From assembly GCA_049670505.1 (NCBI GenBank), contig JBATTK010000073.1, positions 1-55,112 of the forward strand: a stretch of DNA of 55,112 bases, written 5' to 3'. The DNA comes from JBATTK01 sp049670505 (lineage in GTDB: Bacteria > Bacteroidota > Bacteroidia > Flavobacteriales > Flavobacteriaceae). The translations under genes and the position numbers were made by a program. Shown piece after piece: positions 26,435-33,706 of the stretch. The stretch's first letter is position 1, and every line of letters starts with the position of its first letter. Below the pieces are notes generated by a model. It saw only the letters and a program-made list of their open reading frames with translations, was not told the DNA's origin and searched no databases.

Positions 26435-26575
26435 TTAATCATAAGGAATTGCCCCGTCTTTCAGCTTTCTGTTTTTCAGATGGTTCCATAAAAATGCCTC
26501 GGCAGGAGTGAACTTGTTTCTTAATTCCTTACGAAATTGGAGCTTCTCCTTTTTGTTATGTATCTTTTTTGACAT
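26435..26575 (-). pseudogene. Truncated DUF559 (Vsr-like endonuclease) gene
   Basis: The 46-residue reading frame contains RKELRNKFTPAEAFLWNHLK and NRKLKDG, the unmistakable N-terminus of DUF559 proteins. A stop codon occurs exactly where families continue with KFRRQH and the catalytic acidic residues. The nuclease core is gone, so this is a remnant. Confidence 0.75.
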
Positions 26576-26621
26576 TTTCCCTACTTTTTTCTACCCTTAC
26601 GATCCAAACGTTAACGTCTTA

Positions 26622-26642
26622 CCTTCCCTAATCAAGGGAAGG
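26622..26642. repeat. Hairpin beside the DUF559 remnant
   Basis: CCTTCCCT pairs with AGGGAAGG around AATCA; a short T-rich tract follows at 26646. Confidence 0.6.
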
Positions 26643-26700
26643 AGCTTTTTGACTATAATTATAACAAAAAATAGACCGCTCCAAATCAGTATCCTGTTAA

Positions 26701-26755
26701 GCTCTCCTCCTGGGATTGAGGAGGAGTACCAAGCCTAGGGCTTGGGGAGGTGGTG
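26701..26755. repeat. Double hairpin beside the DUF559 remnant
   Basis: CTCCTCC/GGAGGAG and CCAAGCC/GGCTTGG form two adjacent stems. With the 26622 hairpin they fill the 528-base gap 26286-26813, which has no intact gene. Similar stem clusters accompany DUF559 genes in other Bacteroidota as I recall, suggesting a small repeat unit. Confidence 0.5.
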
Positions 26756-26813
26756 AATCTTGTCTTTTTTATATACCCATGTCCTCAGGTTCTCCTAAAG
26801 CGTATCCCTTAAA

Positions 26814-28019
26814 TTACTCCCCACCATCCACATACTCCTGTAGATAGGCATAGCGCTCCGTAAGTTTTCCGTTTTGGGTCATACGGGCACGTTCCAAAAC
26901 ACCATCCGCATCGCCATTAAAAAAGGCGGGGATTACATACTTGATGAACGATTCCCCAAAACCTACACTGGCATCGCGCGGCAGTTCTGCGGGCAGATTG
27001 TCTACAGCCATTACGGCAATGACATTTGCATCCCTAAAATCGGTTTCGGTTTCCGCTTGCGGGTCGTACCCATAAATGGGTTCGGCAATGGTAGAGGCGC
27101 GTAAGGTCGTTGCCACGGGGCCATCGATATCGCAACTGATATCGGCCACGACCTGTATCTTAAAATCAGGAAGTCTTACCTCCTCCCGAGTGTATAAATA
27201 TGGGGCACCATCACCATAAAAATGTCCGGCGATATAAAAGTCGGTTACTTTGGCAAAGCGGAAAAAATTGGATTTGTAGGCTTCCGGGTGATCAAAAAAG
27301 TCCTGCATATTCCCCGTGGTACCGTCTTTTCTTAGATTGTAATCCGAAACATCGATCTGGCAGTAGACCGGTACATCAAAATTGTCTTGTAAATACGCTT
27401 CTACCTCAACTTCCTTAAGACCCATACCGGCCAATATTTCCCTGGACCCGTTCCCTACCCTACCCTTTCCGGTCAACAGTATCTTGATGTTAGGGAGCTT
27501 TACTTTCCGAAGCTCGGCAATCAAGGCTTCTTGATCCGCCAAGGTCTGTGCTTTGGGCAATTGGAAAAGGCCACTTTTTAATCCATAGGCCCTAAACCCA
27601 TTATAGGCCCCCACGATACCGGCATACCTGCCAAAGGCTACTAGCCGTTGACCCTTTTGGTCCGTTATAACCTCATGATCATAGAGTACAATGTTTTTTT
27701 CCAGAATGGCCTGCAACAACTTGCGGTTGTAGGGCTGTTTCTTTATGGTATGGGAAAAGAAAAAGTATTGCTTATTGGGCAACAAGGCTGCTATGGGCAC
27801 TTCTTTAACGCCCAAAAGTACATCGCATTCCTCCATTCTGGCCGCTACCGGAATGTTCAAATCGGTGTATTCGGTATCGGTAAAGACCCGTATGGGAGAG
27901 GGTTCTACGATGATTTCGGCTTCTTTATGGTTGGACATGACGTTTTGGCAAGCTTTTGGGGATAGCACTACGCGCCTGTCCGGCGGGTTTTTGCGTTCTC
28001 TGATGATTCCGAACTTCAT
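26814..28019 (-). CDS. Lysine dehydrogenase-like (AlaDH/PNT fold) NAD-dependent oxidoreductase
   Basis: The 401-residue protein begins MKFGIIRERKNPPDRRVVLS, the alanine dehydrogenase/transhydrogenase N-terminal domain also found in saccharopine dehydrogenase LYS1. VLYDHEVITDQKGQRLVAFG and AGIVGAYNGFRAYG follow, then a Rossmann motif KILLTGKGRVGNGSREIL and VVADISCDIDGPVATTLRAS. The latter, with DIDG, is typical of the saccharopine/lysine dehydrogenase branch. Lysine or saccharopine oxidation is the best guess. A reading frame to 28088 adds 23 residues upstream; the ATG at 28019 matches the family. Confidence 0.8.
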   Translation of the reverse strand: MKFGIIRERKNPPDRRVVLSPKACQNVMSNHKEAEIIVEPSPIRVFTDTEYTDLNIPVAARMEECDVLLGVKEVPIAALLPNKQYFFFSHTIKKQPYNRKLLQAILEKNIVLYDHEVITDQKGQRLVAFGRYAGIVGAYNGFRAYGLKSGLFQLPKAQTLADQEALIAELRKVKLPNIKILLTGKGRVGNGSREILAGMGLKEVEVEAYLQDNFDVPVYCQIDVSDYNLRKDGTTGNMQDFFDHPEAYKSNFFRFAKVTDFYIAGHFYGDGAPYLYTREEVRLPDFKIQVVADISCDIDGPVATTLRASTIAEPIYGYDPQAETETDFRDANVIAVMAVDNLPAELPRDASVGFGESFIKYVIPAFFNGDADGVLERARMTQNGKLTERYAYLQEYVDGGE

Positions 28020-28044
28020 ATATGGTCTTGGTATAAATTTTGTT

Positions 28045-28076
28045 CTAAAATAAGCGGAATTGTTGCAGTGGACAAA
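28045..28076 (-). promoter_or_regulatory. Promoter of the lysine dehydrogenase-like gene
   Basis: On the minus strand TTTG (28073-28076) is followed after 20 bases by TATTTTAG (28045-28052), one base from TAnnTTTG. It lies 25 bases ahead of the ATG. Confidence 0.4.
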
Positions 28077-28119
28077 CTCCTTCTGCAATAAATGTATGAA
28101 GGATGGGGATTTTTGTTAG

Positions 28120-28249
28120 CTTTGCACTCCTTCGCCAAGGCTACGGAGTGCAAAGGCACTGAAAGTATTGAGGAATCGTTGGAATTCCTTCGCCGGCTTC
28201 CTTCTCCGAAGTACAGGCTACGTAGGCCGAAAGGCGAAGGAGTGCAAGG
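28120..28249. repeat. Imperfect inverted repeat upstream of ssrA
   Basis: CTTTGCACTCCTTCGCC (28120-28136) and GGCGAAGGAGTGCAAGG (28233-28249) are inverted with 15 or 16 of 17 bases pairing. An internal copy of GGAGTGCAAA at 28145-28154 can also pair with the left arm. The intervening sequence has more CTTCGCC/GGCGAAGG themes. No ORF is seen. Confidence 0.6.
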
Positions 28250-28319
28250 GAAAAATTTATAATAGACCCTGAAACAAGTTTGGGGTAAGTTCATTGAAAA
28301 AAAAGATGGGAAGAATAAG

Positions 28320-28349
28320 ATCCTGACGCTCGCCGAGCTCGGTCAGGAT
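28320..28349. other. Hairpin upstream of ssrA
   Basis: ATCCTGAC (28320-28327) pairs with GTCAGGAT (28342-28349). GCTCG and CGAGC can pair inside. No T-run follows in either direction. Confidence 0.45.
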
Positions 28350-28362
28350 TCAATTCGTTTAC

Positions 28363-28380
28363 GGTACGCCATGGCGTACC
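28363..28380. promoter_or_regulatory. Perfect 18-bp palindrome in front of ssrA
   Basis: GGTACGCCATGGCGTACC is its own reverse complement and ends 12 bases before the mature tmRNA 5' end. It could be a protein-binding site or a processing hairpin in the precursor. Confidence 0.5.
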
Positions 28381-28392
28381 TAACTCATTGAA

Positions 28393-28788
28393 GGGGCCGA
28401 CTGGTTTTGACAGCGAGACCAATTGGAATGTAAGCATGCCGAGCGCTGGGCAACAGCTCGTTAATCTCATTTTCCACACTTTTAATTGGCGATAATAACT
28501 ACGCTCTTGCCGCTTAATCCGAATTATAGTAGGATTTAGCCTCGTCCCTACCAGGTAGGGAAGCGAGATGTCCCTGGATAGCCCTTGTTGACGGCGATCT
28601 AACCCGGGGCACCATAAAAGTCAACACAAGGATGGTATTGCTTTGGTACCATCACTAAAACCTTAAGAAGCTAAGTGTGTATTAGGCTGTTTTTGGTCAG
28701 GTGCACATCGAAAATCAATCAAAAACTAAGCATGTAGAAGGCATTGTAATTGCTTGTTTGGACGAGGGTTCGAATCCCTCCGGCTCCA
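28393..28788 (+). ncRNA. ssrA: Transfer-messenger RNA (tmRNA)
   Basis: The 5' end GGGGCCGACTGGTTTTGACA and the 3' end GGTTCGAATCCCTCCGGCTCC form the tRNA-like domain: GGGGCCG pairs with CGGCTCC (one G-T), and the T-arm loop TTCGAAT is present. The resume codon GGC is at 28488 and the tag frame to TAA at 28515-28517 encodes GDNNYALAA, which ends in the typical protease-recognised LAA. CCA is not encoded. The region after it carries an integrase, so the 3' end is the attachment site of an integrated element. Confidence 0.96.
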
Positions 28789-28790
28789 CT
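28760..28790 (+). other. Probable attL of the island (3' end of ssrA)
   Basis: The T-arm and acceptor of tmRNA are the usual crossover region for tyrosine recombinases, and the integrase gene starts 240 bases further on. No repeat of this sequence is found up to 55112, so the core cannot be delimited and attR is not visible here. Confidence 0.6.
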
Positions 28791-28812
28791 TTTTAAGTAT
28801 CAAAACGATACA

Positions 28813-28847
28813 AAAACCCTGTAATTGTATGATTTACAGGGTTTTTT
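28813..28847 (+). terminator. Terminator of ssrA
   Basis: AACCCTGTAA (28815-28824) pairs perfectly with TTACAGGGTT (28834-28843), followed by a T-run. Confidence 0.85.
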
Positions 28848-29027
28848 GTTTCTTTCTTGTTCAAATCATATCATACTAAATCATATAAAATGTATGTAAT
28901 TCGGTGACCTATTTTATAATTTGTTAATTGCTCACCTATTAACACATAAGTTACTCATTATTATTTAATTACACAGATGATTTGTTTAAATTTTTGTATA
29001 TTTATCTAACAAAAAAATGGGTAATCG

Positions 29028-30272
29028 GTGTCCTCAACCTTTACAATCTTATTTTATATTAAAGAATCTCGACTGGATAAGCATGGAAAAGCCTCTATAT
29101 ATGGGCGAATTACGGTAAATGGCAGACGAAGTGAGATTAGTTTAAATCGTAAAATTTTACCTTCTAAATGGAAATTTAAGGGCGATAAATTACGAGGTTG
29201 GAGTGCAGAAATTCAGGAACTGAATCAATTAATGCATACCGTTAGGCACCGTCTCAAGGTCATCCAAGAAAAGTTTATTGCCGCAGATGAGCCCTATTCT
29301 TCATTGGACATAAAAAATGCCTATCTCCACAAAGACAAGAAATCTAAAATGCTGATTGAGCTTTTTGCGGAGCACAATCAGCAAATGGAAAAATTGATTA
29401 GTGTTGAATTTGCTTTAGGCACCTATAAGAGATATCAAACAACTAAAAGTCACTTAACCGAATACATAAAGGCTGAATATCTAAAGGAAGATATTCCAGT
29501 AAAGAACGTCGACCTAACTTTCATAAAAGGTTTTGAATACTTTCTAAAGGTCACCAAAGCATGTAACCACAACTCTGCCCTCAAGTACGTCAACAACTTT
29601 AAAAAGATTGTCCGAATGGCCGTGGCCCATGATTGGATAAGCAAAGATCCCTTTTATAATTACAAAGCACAGTTTAAAACTGTTGAGCGAGAGTTTCTTA
29701 CCAAAGACGAGTTACAGAGGCTAATTGATAAGGATATTGATGGAGATCGCTTAGGCATTGTTCGGGATATGTTTGTTTTATGCTGCTTTACCGGGCTTGC
29801 ATATATCGATATTCAAACGTTGACTCCAGATGAGATTTACCAGAACAAAGAAGGTGGCTTCTACATCAAATCAAAACGTTCCAAAACGGATACTGGTTTT
29901 ACCATTCCTTTGTTACCCACGGCGGTTACAATCATAGAAAAATATAAGAATCACCCTAGGGTTGTAAACAAAAACTTTGTGATTCCAGTATTAAGCAACC
30001 AAAAGTCCAATGCTTACCTTAAAGAAATTGCCGACAGGTGCGATATTAAAAAGAACCTTACCACCCATCTAGCTCGACATACGTTTGCCACTACGGTGAC
30101 TTTGACTAATGGGGTCCCTATAGAAACGGTAGGGAAAATGCTCGGGCATAAGAATTTACGAACTACGCAGCACTATGCTAAGATTATTGATCAGAAAGTG
30201 GAAGAGGATATGGCCATTTTGAGGGAGAAATTAGCTAGGGTAGAATCAGATGATAAGAATACGCTCAATTAG
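29028..30272 (+). CDS. Tyrosine recombinase (integrase) of the island
   Basis: The 414-residue protein has an N-terminal arm domain (MSSTFTILFYIKES, GKASIYGRITVNGRRSEISL), a SAM-like core-binding domain and a catalytic domain. The last contains CCFTGLAYIDIQTL, HLARHTFATTVTL, MLGHKNLRTTQHYAKI. As in Bacteroides IntDOT-type recombinases, the first catalytic Arg is missing (TGLAY instead of TGLRY), while HxxRH, the GH His and the Tyr nucleophile are present. The reading frame opens with GTG at 29028; a stop lies two codons upstream, and the nearby ATG at 29017 is out of frame. It is placed to recombine at the ssrA 3' end. Confidence 0.92.
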   Translation: MSSTFTILFYIKESRLDKHGKASIYGRITVNGRRSEISLNRKILPSKWKFKGDKLRGWSAEIQELNQLMHTVRHRLKVIQEKFIAADEPYSSLDIKNAYLHKDKKSKMLIELFAEHNQQMEKLISVEFALGTYKRYQTTKSHLTEYIKAEYLKEDIPVKNVDLTFIKGFEYFLKVTKACNHNSALKYVNNFKKIVRMAVAHDWISKDPFYNYKAQFKTVEREFLTKDELQRLIDKDIDGDRLGIVRDMFVLCCFTGLAYIDIQTLTPDEIYQNKEGGFYIKSKRSKTDTGFTIPLLPTAVTIIEKYKNHPRVVNKNFVIPVLSNQKSNAYLKEIADRCDIKKNLTTHLARHTFATTVTLTNGVPIETVGKMLGHKNLRTTQHYAKIIDQKVEEDMAILREKLARVESDDKNTLN

Positions 30273-30284
30273 CAATATATATAT

Positions 30285-30316
30285 GCTCAATTGTATCAAT
30301 TGAGAATTGAGCTTTT
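30285..30316 (+). terminator. Probable terminator of the integrase gene
   Basis: GCTCAATT (30285-30292) pairs with AATTGAGC (30305-30312), followed by TTTTA. The stem is AT-rich and moderate in strength. Confidence 0.45.
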
Positions 30317-30483
30317 ATCGAAGAGTGTCAAATAATCATATTATTTTACTTTACAAAGTATAAAATGATAATTTCATTATATTGTAAAACAATACCTACA
30401 AGGAGCCTAGATAATGAATCTGTCCTAGCGTAGAAAAGACTTAAACATCAGAATACATAATTTTCACAACAAAATAACACAAT

Positions 30484-30503
30484 AATTCACTTATAAGTGA
30501 ATT
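30484..30503. promoter_or_regulatory. Perfect 20-bp palindrome, likely operator of the toxin-antitoxin operon
   Basis: AATTCACTTATAAGTGAATT is fully self-complementary and overlaps the expected -33 position of the promoter whose -7 box is TATATTTA at 30511-30518. The downstream HTH antitoxin is the natural binder. The first ATG is only 8 bases past the -7 box, so the transcript may be leaderless. Confidence 0.6.
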
Positions 30504-30525
30504 TAATTTTTATATTTACAAGCAG

Positions 30526-31071
30526 ATGAGTAGTTTTGCACGCCTTAAACATATACAAAATTATGAACAGGTCAGCTACTATTCAATCTGTTTAAGTGAT
30601 GACTCTGATACACTTGATGAACAAGATTCCCTGTATGAATCTTTTTTGAAAAAGCAAGGAGCCAAAAACAAGAAGAAGTTGATTCATATTGTTAACTGGT
30701 TAAAAGAAATTGGAGAAAGATATGGCGCACAAGAACATTTATTCCGAAACGAACAGAACCAAGGTGAGGCTAGTGGGCTACCGCCCGAAGGTGCCAATAA
30801 ATCCCCTTCTTACACTGAAGATGGTAAAAACGTACCCAACAATTTAAGATTATATTGCTACAGATTAAACAAGTATGTGGTAATTCTTTTCTCTGGTGGC
30901 ATTAAAACAGCAAAATATGCCCAAGATTGTCCCAATGTTAACTCTCATTTTAAATTAGCAAACCGATTGACCAAAATTATAGATACCGCAATCAAAGAGA
31001 AAGAAATCAGATGGATAAACGACTATACTGATATCGACTTTGAAGATAATATGCTATTGGATTTACACTAA
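30526..31071 (+). CDS. Putative HigB-like toxin of a toxin-antitoxin-chaperone operon
   Basis: The 181-residue protein has a variable N-terminus and a C-terminal part, NNLRLYCYRLNKYVVILFSG, then GIKTAKYAQDCPNV and KLANRLTKIIDTAIKEKEIR. This resembles the RelE/HigB (Gp49-like) fold with its RLYC and VILF strands. The RelE-type assignment is by pattern only. It is followed 12 bases later by an HTH gene and then by a SecB-like gene, the order of toxin, antitoxin and chaperone. If real, it would cleave mRNA at the ribosome. Confidence 0.55.
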   Translation: MSSFARLKHIQNYEQVSYYSICLSDDSDTLDEQDSLYESFLKKQGAKNKKKLIHIVNWLKEIGERYGAQEHLFRNEQNQGEASGLPPEGANKSPSYTEDGKNVPNNLRLYCYRLNKYVVILFSGGIKTAKYAQDCPNVNSHFKLANRLTKIIDTAIKEKEIRWINDYTDIDFEDNMLLDLH

Positions 31072-31083
31072 CAACACCGAAAC

Positions 31084-31458
31084 ATGAAAAAGAACAACAT
31101 CATTAACGAGTGGCTGAGCGAGAATAATGACCCGGTCATTGAACGCCTTATAAAGCGGAATCTTGCCATTGCGAATAAGGTGAGGAATATTTTAGACGAA
31201 AAAGGACTTTCTGATAAAGACTTAGCTAAAATGCTGAACAAAACACCTTCCGAAATCAGCAAATGGTTGAGTGGCACTCATAATCTTACACAAAAGTCAA
31301 TTGTGAAAATGGAATTGGCTTTAGAAGAACGCCTGATTTATGTGGAACCAGTAAAGGAATACGTCCATCTGGGTATAATCAAAGGGAATATGCAGGAAGC
31401 AATAAAAGAATATACCGAGGATAAATATCAGGAAACAATGCCTAGTAAAATAGGATAA
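31084..31458 (+). CDS. XRE-family HTH antitoxin
   Basis: The 124-residue protein has an N-terminal helical arm and a helix-turn-helix at about residues 25-80 (NKVRNILDEKGLSDKDLAKM, TPSEISKWLSGTHNLTQKSI). A C-terminal tail of about 40 residues (VHLGIIKGNMQEAIKEYTED) could be the chaperone-addiction region known from HigA antitoxins in such triads. The start ATG at 31084 and stop overlapping the next ATG show translational coupling. It probably represses its own operon through the palindrome at 30484-30503. Confidence 0.75.
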   Translation: MKKNNIINEWLSENNDPVIERLIKRNLAIANKVRNILDEKGLSDKDLAKMLNKTPSEISKWLSGTHNLTQKSIVKMELALEERLIYVEPVKEYVHLGIIKGNMQEAIKEYTEDKYQETMPSKIG

Positions 31459-31913
31459 TGGCCAAGAAAACACACCATATCGACCCTGAAAAAATTCACC
31501 TTAAACATATAGAGGAGTTGTATACCGATATAGGAGAACTAGAGGAAAATCTTATTCCAATTACATCTTTCGACACAAAAATTGCCCATAAAAGCGCTTA
31601 CAATGTCTCAGACAATTTGTTTTTACTCGGTTTAAAAGCTGTTTTTAAAGCCGTTGACATTGAAGACCAACCCGAATGTATTTTTAGAGTGAATTTTCAT
31701 TTCGAAGTTGACAATTTGGATAAGATGTTCACATATAACGAAGAAGACATCCCAATTTTTCAGGAACTTTTTGTTGCTACACTTGCTGGCATATCCTATT
31801 CCACCTTTCGAGGAATGATTTATGAAAAGACTATCAATTCTTTATGGAATGGTATAACCCTTCCCGTGATAAATCCTGTAAGACTTCTACAAAGCTGGAT
31901 AGAAAATGAATAA
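31458..31913 (+). CDS. SecB-like chaperone of the toxin-antitoxin-chaperone operon
   Basis: The 151-residue protein has the beta-rich middle (ECIFRVNFHFEVDNL) and the C-terminal helix-strand pattern LFVATLAGISYSTFRGMIYE, then SLWNGITLPVINPVRLLQ. This matches the SecB superfamily, which ends in a LPxxNP-like segment. In toxin-antitoxin-chaperone modules of the Mycobacterium type the SecB-like protein protects the antitoxin. Its ATG overlaps the antitoxin stop (TAATG), so the three genes form one unit. Confidence 0.62.
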   Translation: MAKKTHHIDPEKIHLKHIEELYTDIGELEENLIPITSFDTKIAHKSAYNVSDNLFLLGLKAVFKAVDIEDQPECIFRVNFHFEVDNLDKMFTYNEEDIPIFQELFVATLAGISYSTFRGMIYEKTINSLWNGITLPVINPVRLLQSWIENE

Positions 31914-31938
31914 TGAATTTCACGACTTTTGAGTAGTA

Positions 31939-31951
31939 AAGCCCCTTCTTA
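31939..31951. repeat. Left arm of 13-bp inverted repeat
   Basis: AAGCCCCTTCTTA is exactly inverted at 32409-32421, bounding a 483-base segment with no gene. Confidence 0.6.
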
Positions 31952-32176
31952 GGTAAATTCTCAAATTAGAATTACCCATCAAAGTTGAAATCGTAGTCCT
32001 AAATCGACTACCAGTAACACGTGCCGAATACTGCTTCGATTTTATTGTGTAAAACTTGATAAATGGTATTTAGGGAGATCGGAATTTAAAAAATTCATTG
32101 TCACCATAAGAGGCTCGGACCGTACAAAAAGCAATAACAAATTCATTCAATTTTGATGCCGTTTGACATCTTGGTT

Positions 32177-32198
32177 GTCGGGATGACAGGATTCGAAC
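32177..32198 (-). other. tRNA 3'-end fragment (tRNA-Pro-like)
   Basis: Read on the minus strand it is GTTCGAATCCTGTCATCCCG plus AC: a T-loop with its 3' stem followed by an acceptor ending CATCCCGA. This matches the 3' end of flavobacterial tRNA-Pro genes, whose acceptor starts CGGGATG. No tRNA body is attached. It looks like an attachment-site remnant. Confidence 0.55.
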
Positions 32199-32408
32199 TT
32201 TTTGATTGTACTATACTGATAATCAATTACTTAAAACTATGTATTCAATATAGGTCACCTATCAAAAAATTGAATTTTAGATACAAATTGATTGGTTTTG
32301 AACTAAAATGGCAAACATGGCAGAGCTATCGTTGATGACTTCCTTACTACAATTTTCTATAAAGAGTTACAAAAAAAGAGATTGATTGGTTCATCTGGGT
32401 AACTCGTG

Positions 32409-32421
32409 TAAGAAGGGGCTT
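32409..32421. repeat. Right arm of 13-bp inverted repeat
   Basis: TAAGAAGGGGCTT is the exact reverse complement of 31939-31951. Confidence 0.6.
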
Positions 32422-32432
32422 ATTCGGTGAGC
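32421..32432 (+). repeat. Direct repeat, left copy, flanking the TPR-CHAT cassette
   Basis: TATTCGGTGAGC, followed by an A-rich tract, recurs at 38268-38279. A shorter match (ATTCGGTGA) is also present at 28899-28907 between ssrA and the integrase. Confidence 0.5.
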
Positions 32433-32828
32433 TCAAAAATTAAAACAATGTAAAAGGCCATACATAGCAGTATTCTAATTGTTAGGTTCTGGTCTTTATA
32501 CGAGAAGAAAAAGTATCATACCAATTTGTTAGAAGAAATAATTAATTCCAAAATCAACTAAGAATAGAAAGGCATTTCATAATTCGAATTTGATGGAACA
32601 AAAGATAAACTCGCTGTGACAAAGGATTGCTTGCGATACATTTTGGCCACATTAAACCTGTTAAAAATTGCTTTGGAAAAGGTTTCCTAAGAATAAATAT
32701 TGCTAGGGAAGAAATGGCATGTTTCAAACAAGCTCTGAAAGATGAATAAAAAAACATCATGATTGTCCTTAAGTCGCTATGCAGTAAAGAGGGTCACGAT
32801 TCTAAGTATTCCTCTAAATAACCATCAT

Positions 32829-32909
32829 ATGGATATGAAAACTATTAAGAGCTTGGGGAAAGCGATTAGAAGACAGGATAAATTTAACGGTATTGATATT
32901 GGCGATTAA
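32829..32909 (+). pseudogene. Truncated HipB-like HTH stub
   Basis: The 26-residue frame MDMKTIKSLGKAIRRQDKFN matches the beginning of XRE/HipB-type antitoxins (LGKAIRxxR) and then ends. No HipA follows. Likely a remnant of a lost toxin-antitoxin gene. Confidence 0.45.
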
Positions 32910-33062
32910 ATTTAAATAACCATTTAGACAAGTGTATTTTTTTTCTTACATTTAATTTATAATCTTCTACCTACCATAAAGAAAGATTATTCCGCTCCCT
33001 ATTTATCAGTCCCTTAATCATTATTGTTTTAATAATATTATTTGTATAACAACCTTACGTAT

Positions 33063-33674
33063 ATGATTCAACCATCAGTAGAGCGAATAATCCAAGTCAT
33101 GTCGATTAAAGGATATCGGGTATATGACACTCCCACAGTGGGCTGGAATCTTAATATCGTTGGGGTAAGAGCTAAGAGCCTAGTACCGGATAAATTTGAT
33201 GACACGCTGGTGGTGTTTCATAGATTTTTAGATAATTGGCACACTACCTATTATCCAATAACTACAGATCCAAGCATTTCATATCTCAAGAAACCGATTA
33301 ATCCAAAAGGCACGGCAATTCTGCTTGAGGGGCAATATCAAGGTATATATCAAATAGATAAACATCATGGTAAGTATTATGCACTTTGCCAAAGACTTGG
33401 AAACGTTTCCGTTTATCGAGATGACGATAGAAATGGAACATTGGCTCTGGATGAAAAGACGATTGAGACAGGTGATGACTTTGGAATTAATATACATAGA
33501 GGTCCAAGAAATGGCAACTGGGGTTCTGACAATCATAAAAGATACTCAGCGGGTTGCCAAGTTTTCGCCGACTCTAGACATTTTAGGGAATTCATGGAAA
33601 AATGTAGAAATGGACAAAAAGCTTTTGGCAACAAATTTACTTACACTTTGTTAAATGAGTTGGATTTCGAATAA
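33063..33674 (+). CDS. L,D-transpeptidase-like (YkuD-type) cysteine peptidase
   Basis: The 203-residue protein carries FGINIHRGPRN and KRYSAGCQVF, a His and Cys pair in the arrangement of YkuD-type transpeptidases (HG and SxGCxR). EGQYQGIYQIDKHHGKYYAL and FGNKFTYTLLNELDF match Bacteroidota phage and conflict-system proteins of the same kind. No signal peptide is seen. The ATG at 33063 is preferred over an in-frame TTG at 33042. It is 32 bases ahead of the next gene and forms the first gene of the TPR-CHAT operon. It could act on peptidoglycan or, if cytoplasmic, be a substrate or partner of the protease. Confidence 0.6.
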   Translation: MIQPSVERIIQVMSIKGYRVYDTPTVGWNLNIVGVRAKSLVPDKFDDTLVVFHRFLDNWHTTYYPITTDPSISYLKKPINPKGTAILLEGQYQGIYQIDKHHGKYYALCQRLGNVSVYRDDDRNGTLALDEKTIETGDDFGINIHRGPRNGNWGSDNHKRYSAGCQVFADSRHFREFMEKCRNGQKAFGNKFTYTLLNELDFE

Positions 33675-33706
33675 TCAAGAATTTTTAATTAAACCATAAC
33701 ACAAAA

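Larger units (their letters stand above)
31914..33062. other. 1.15-kb non-coding interval with decayed fragments
   Basis: No intact gene is found. The interval holds a 13-bp inverted repeat, a tRNA 3'-end fragment, a short open stretch (32606-32749) ending GKGFLRINIAREEMACFKQAL that looks like the end of a lost gene, an HTH stub and one copy of a 12-bp direct repeat. It looks like a site of repeated insertion and loss. Confidence 0.6.

Noticed and set aside
32153..32335. 60-residue plus-strand frame
   Set aside because: It runs through the tRNA fragment and has no similarity to any family I know.
32554..32760. 68-residue minus-strand frame
   Set aside because: Composition is not protein-like; the opposite strand shows the better fragment, so it was not listed.
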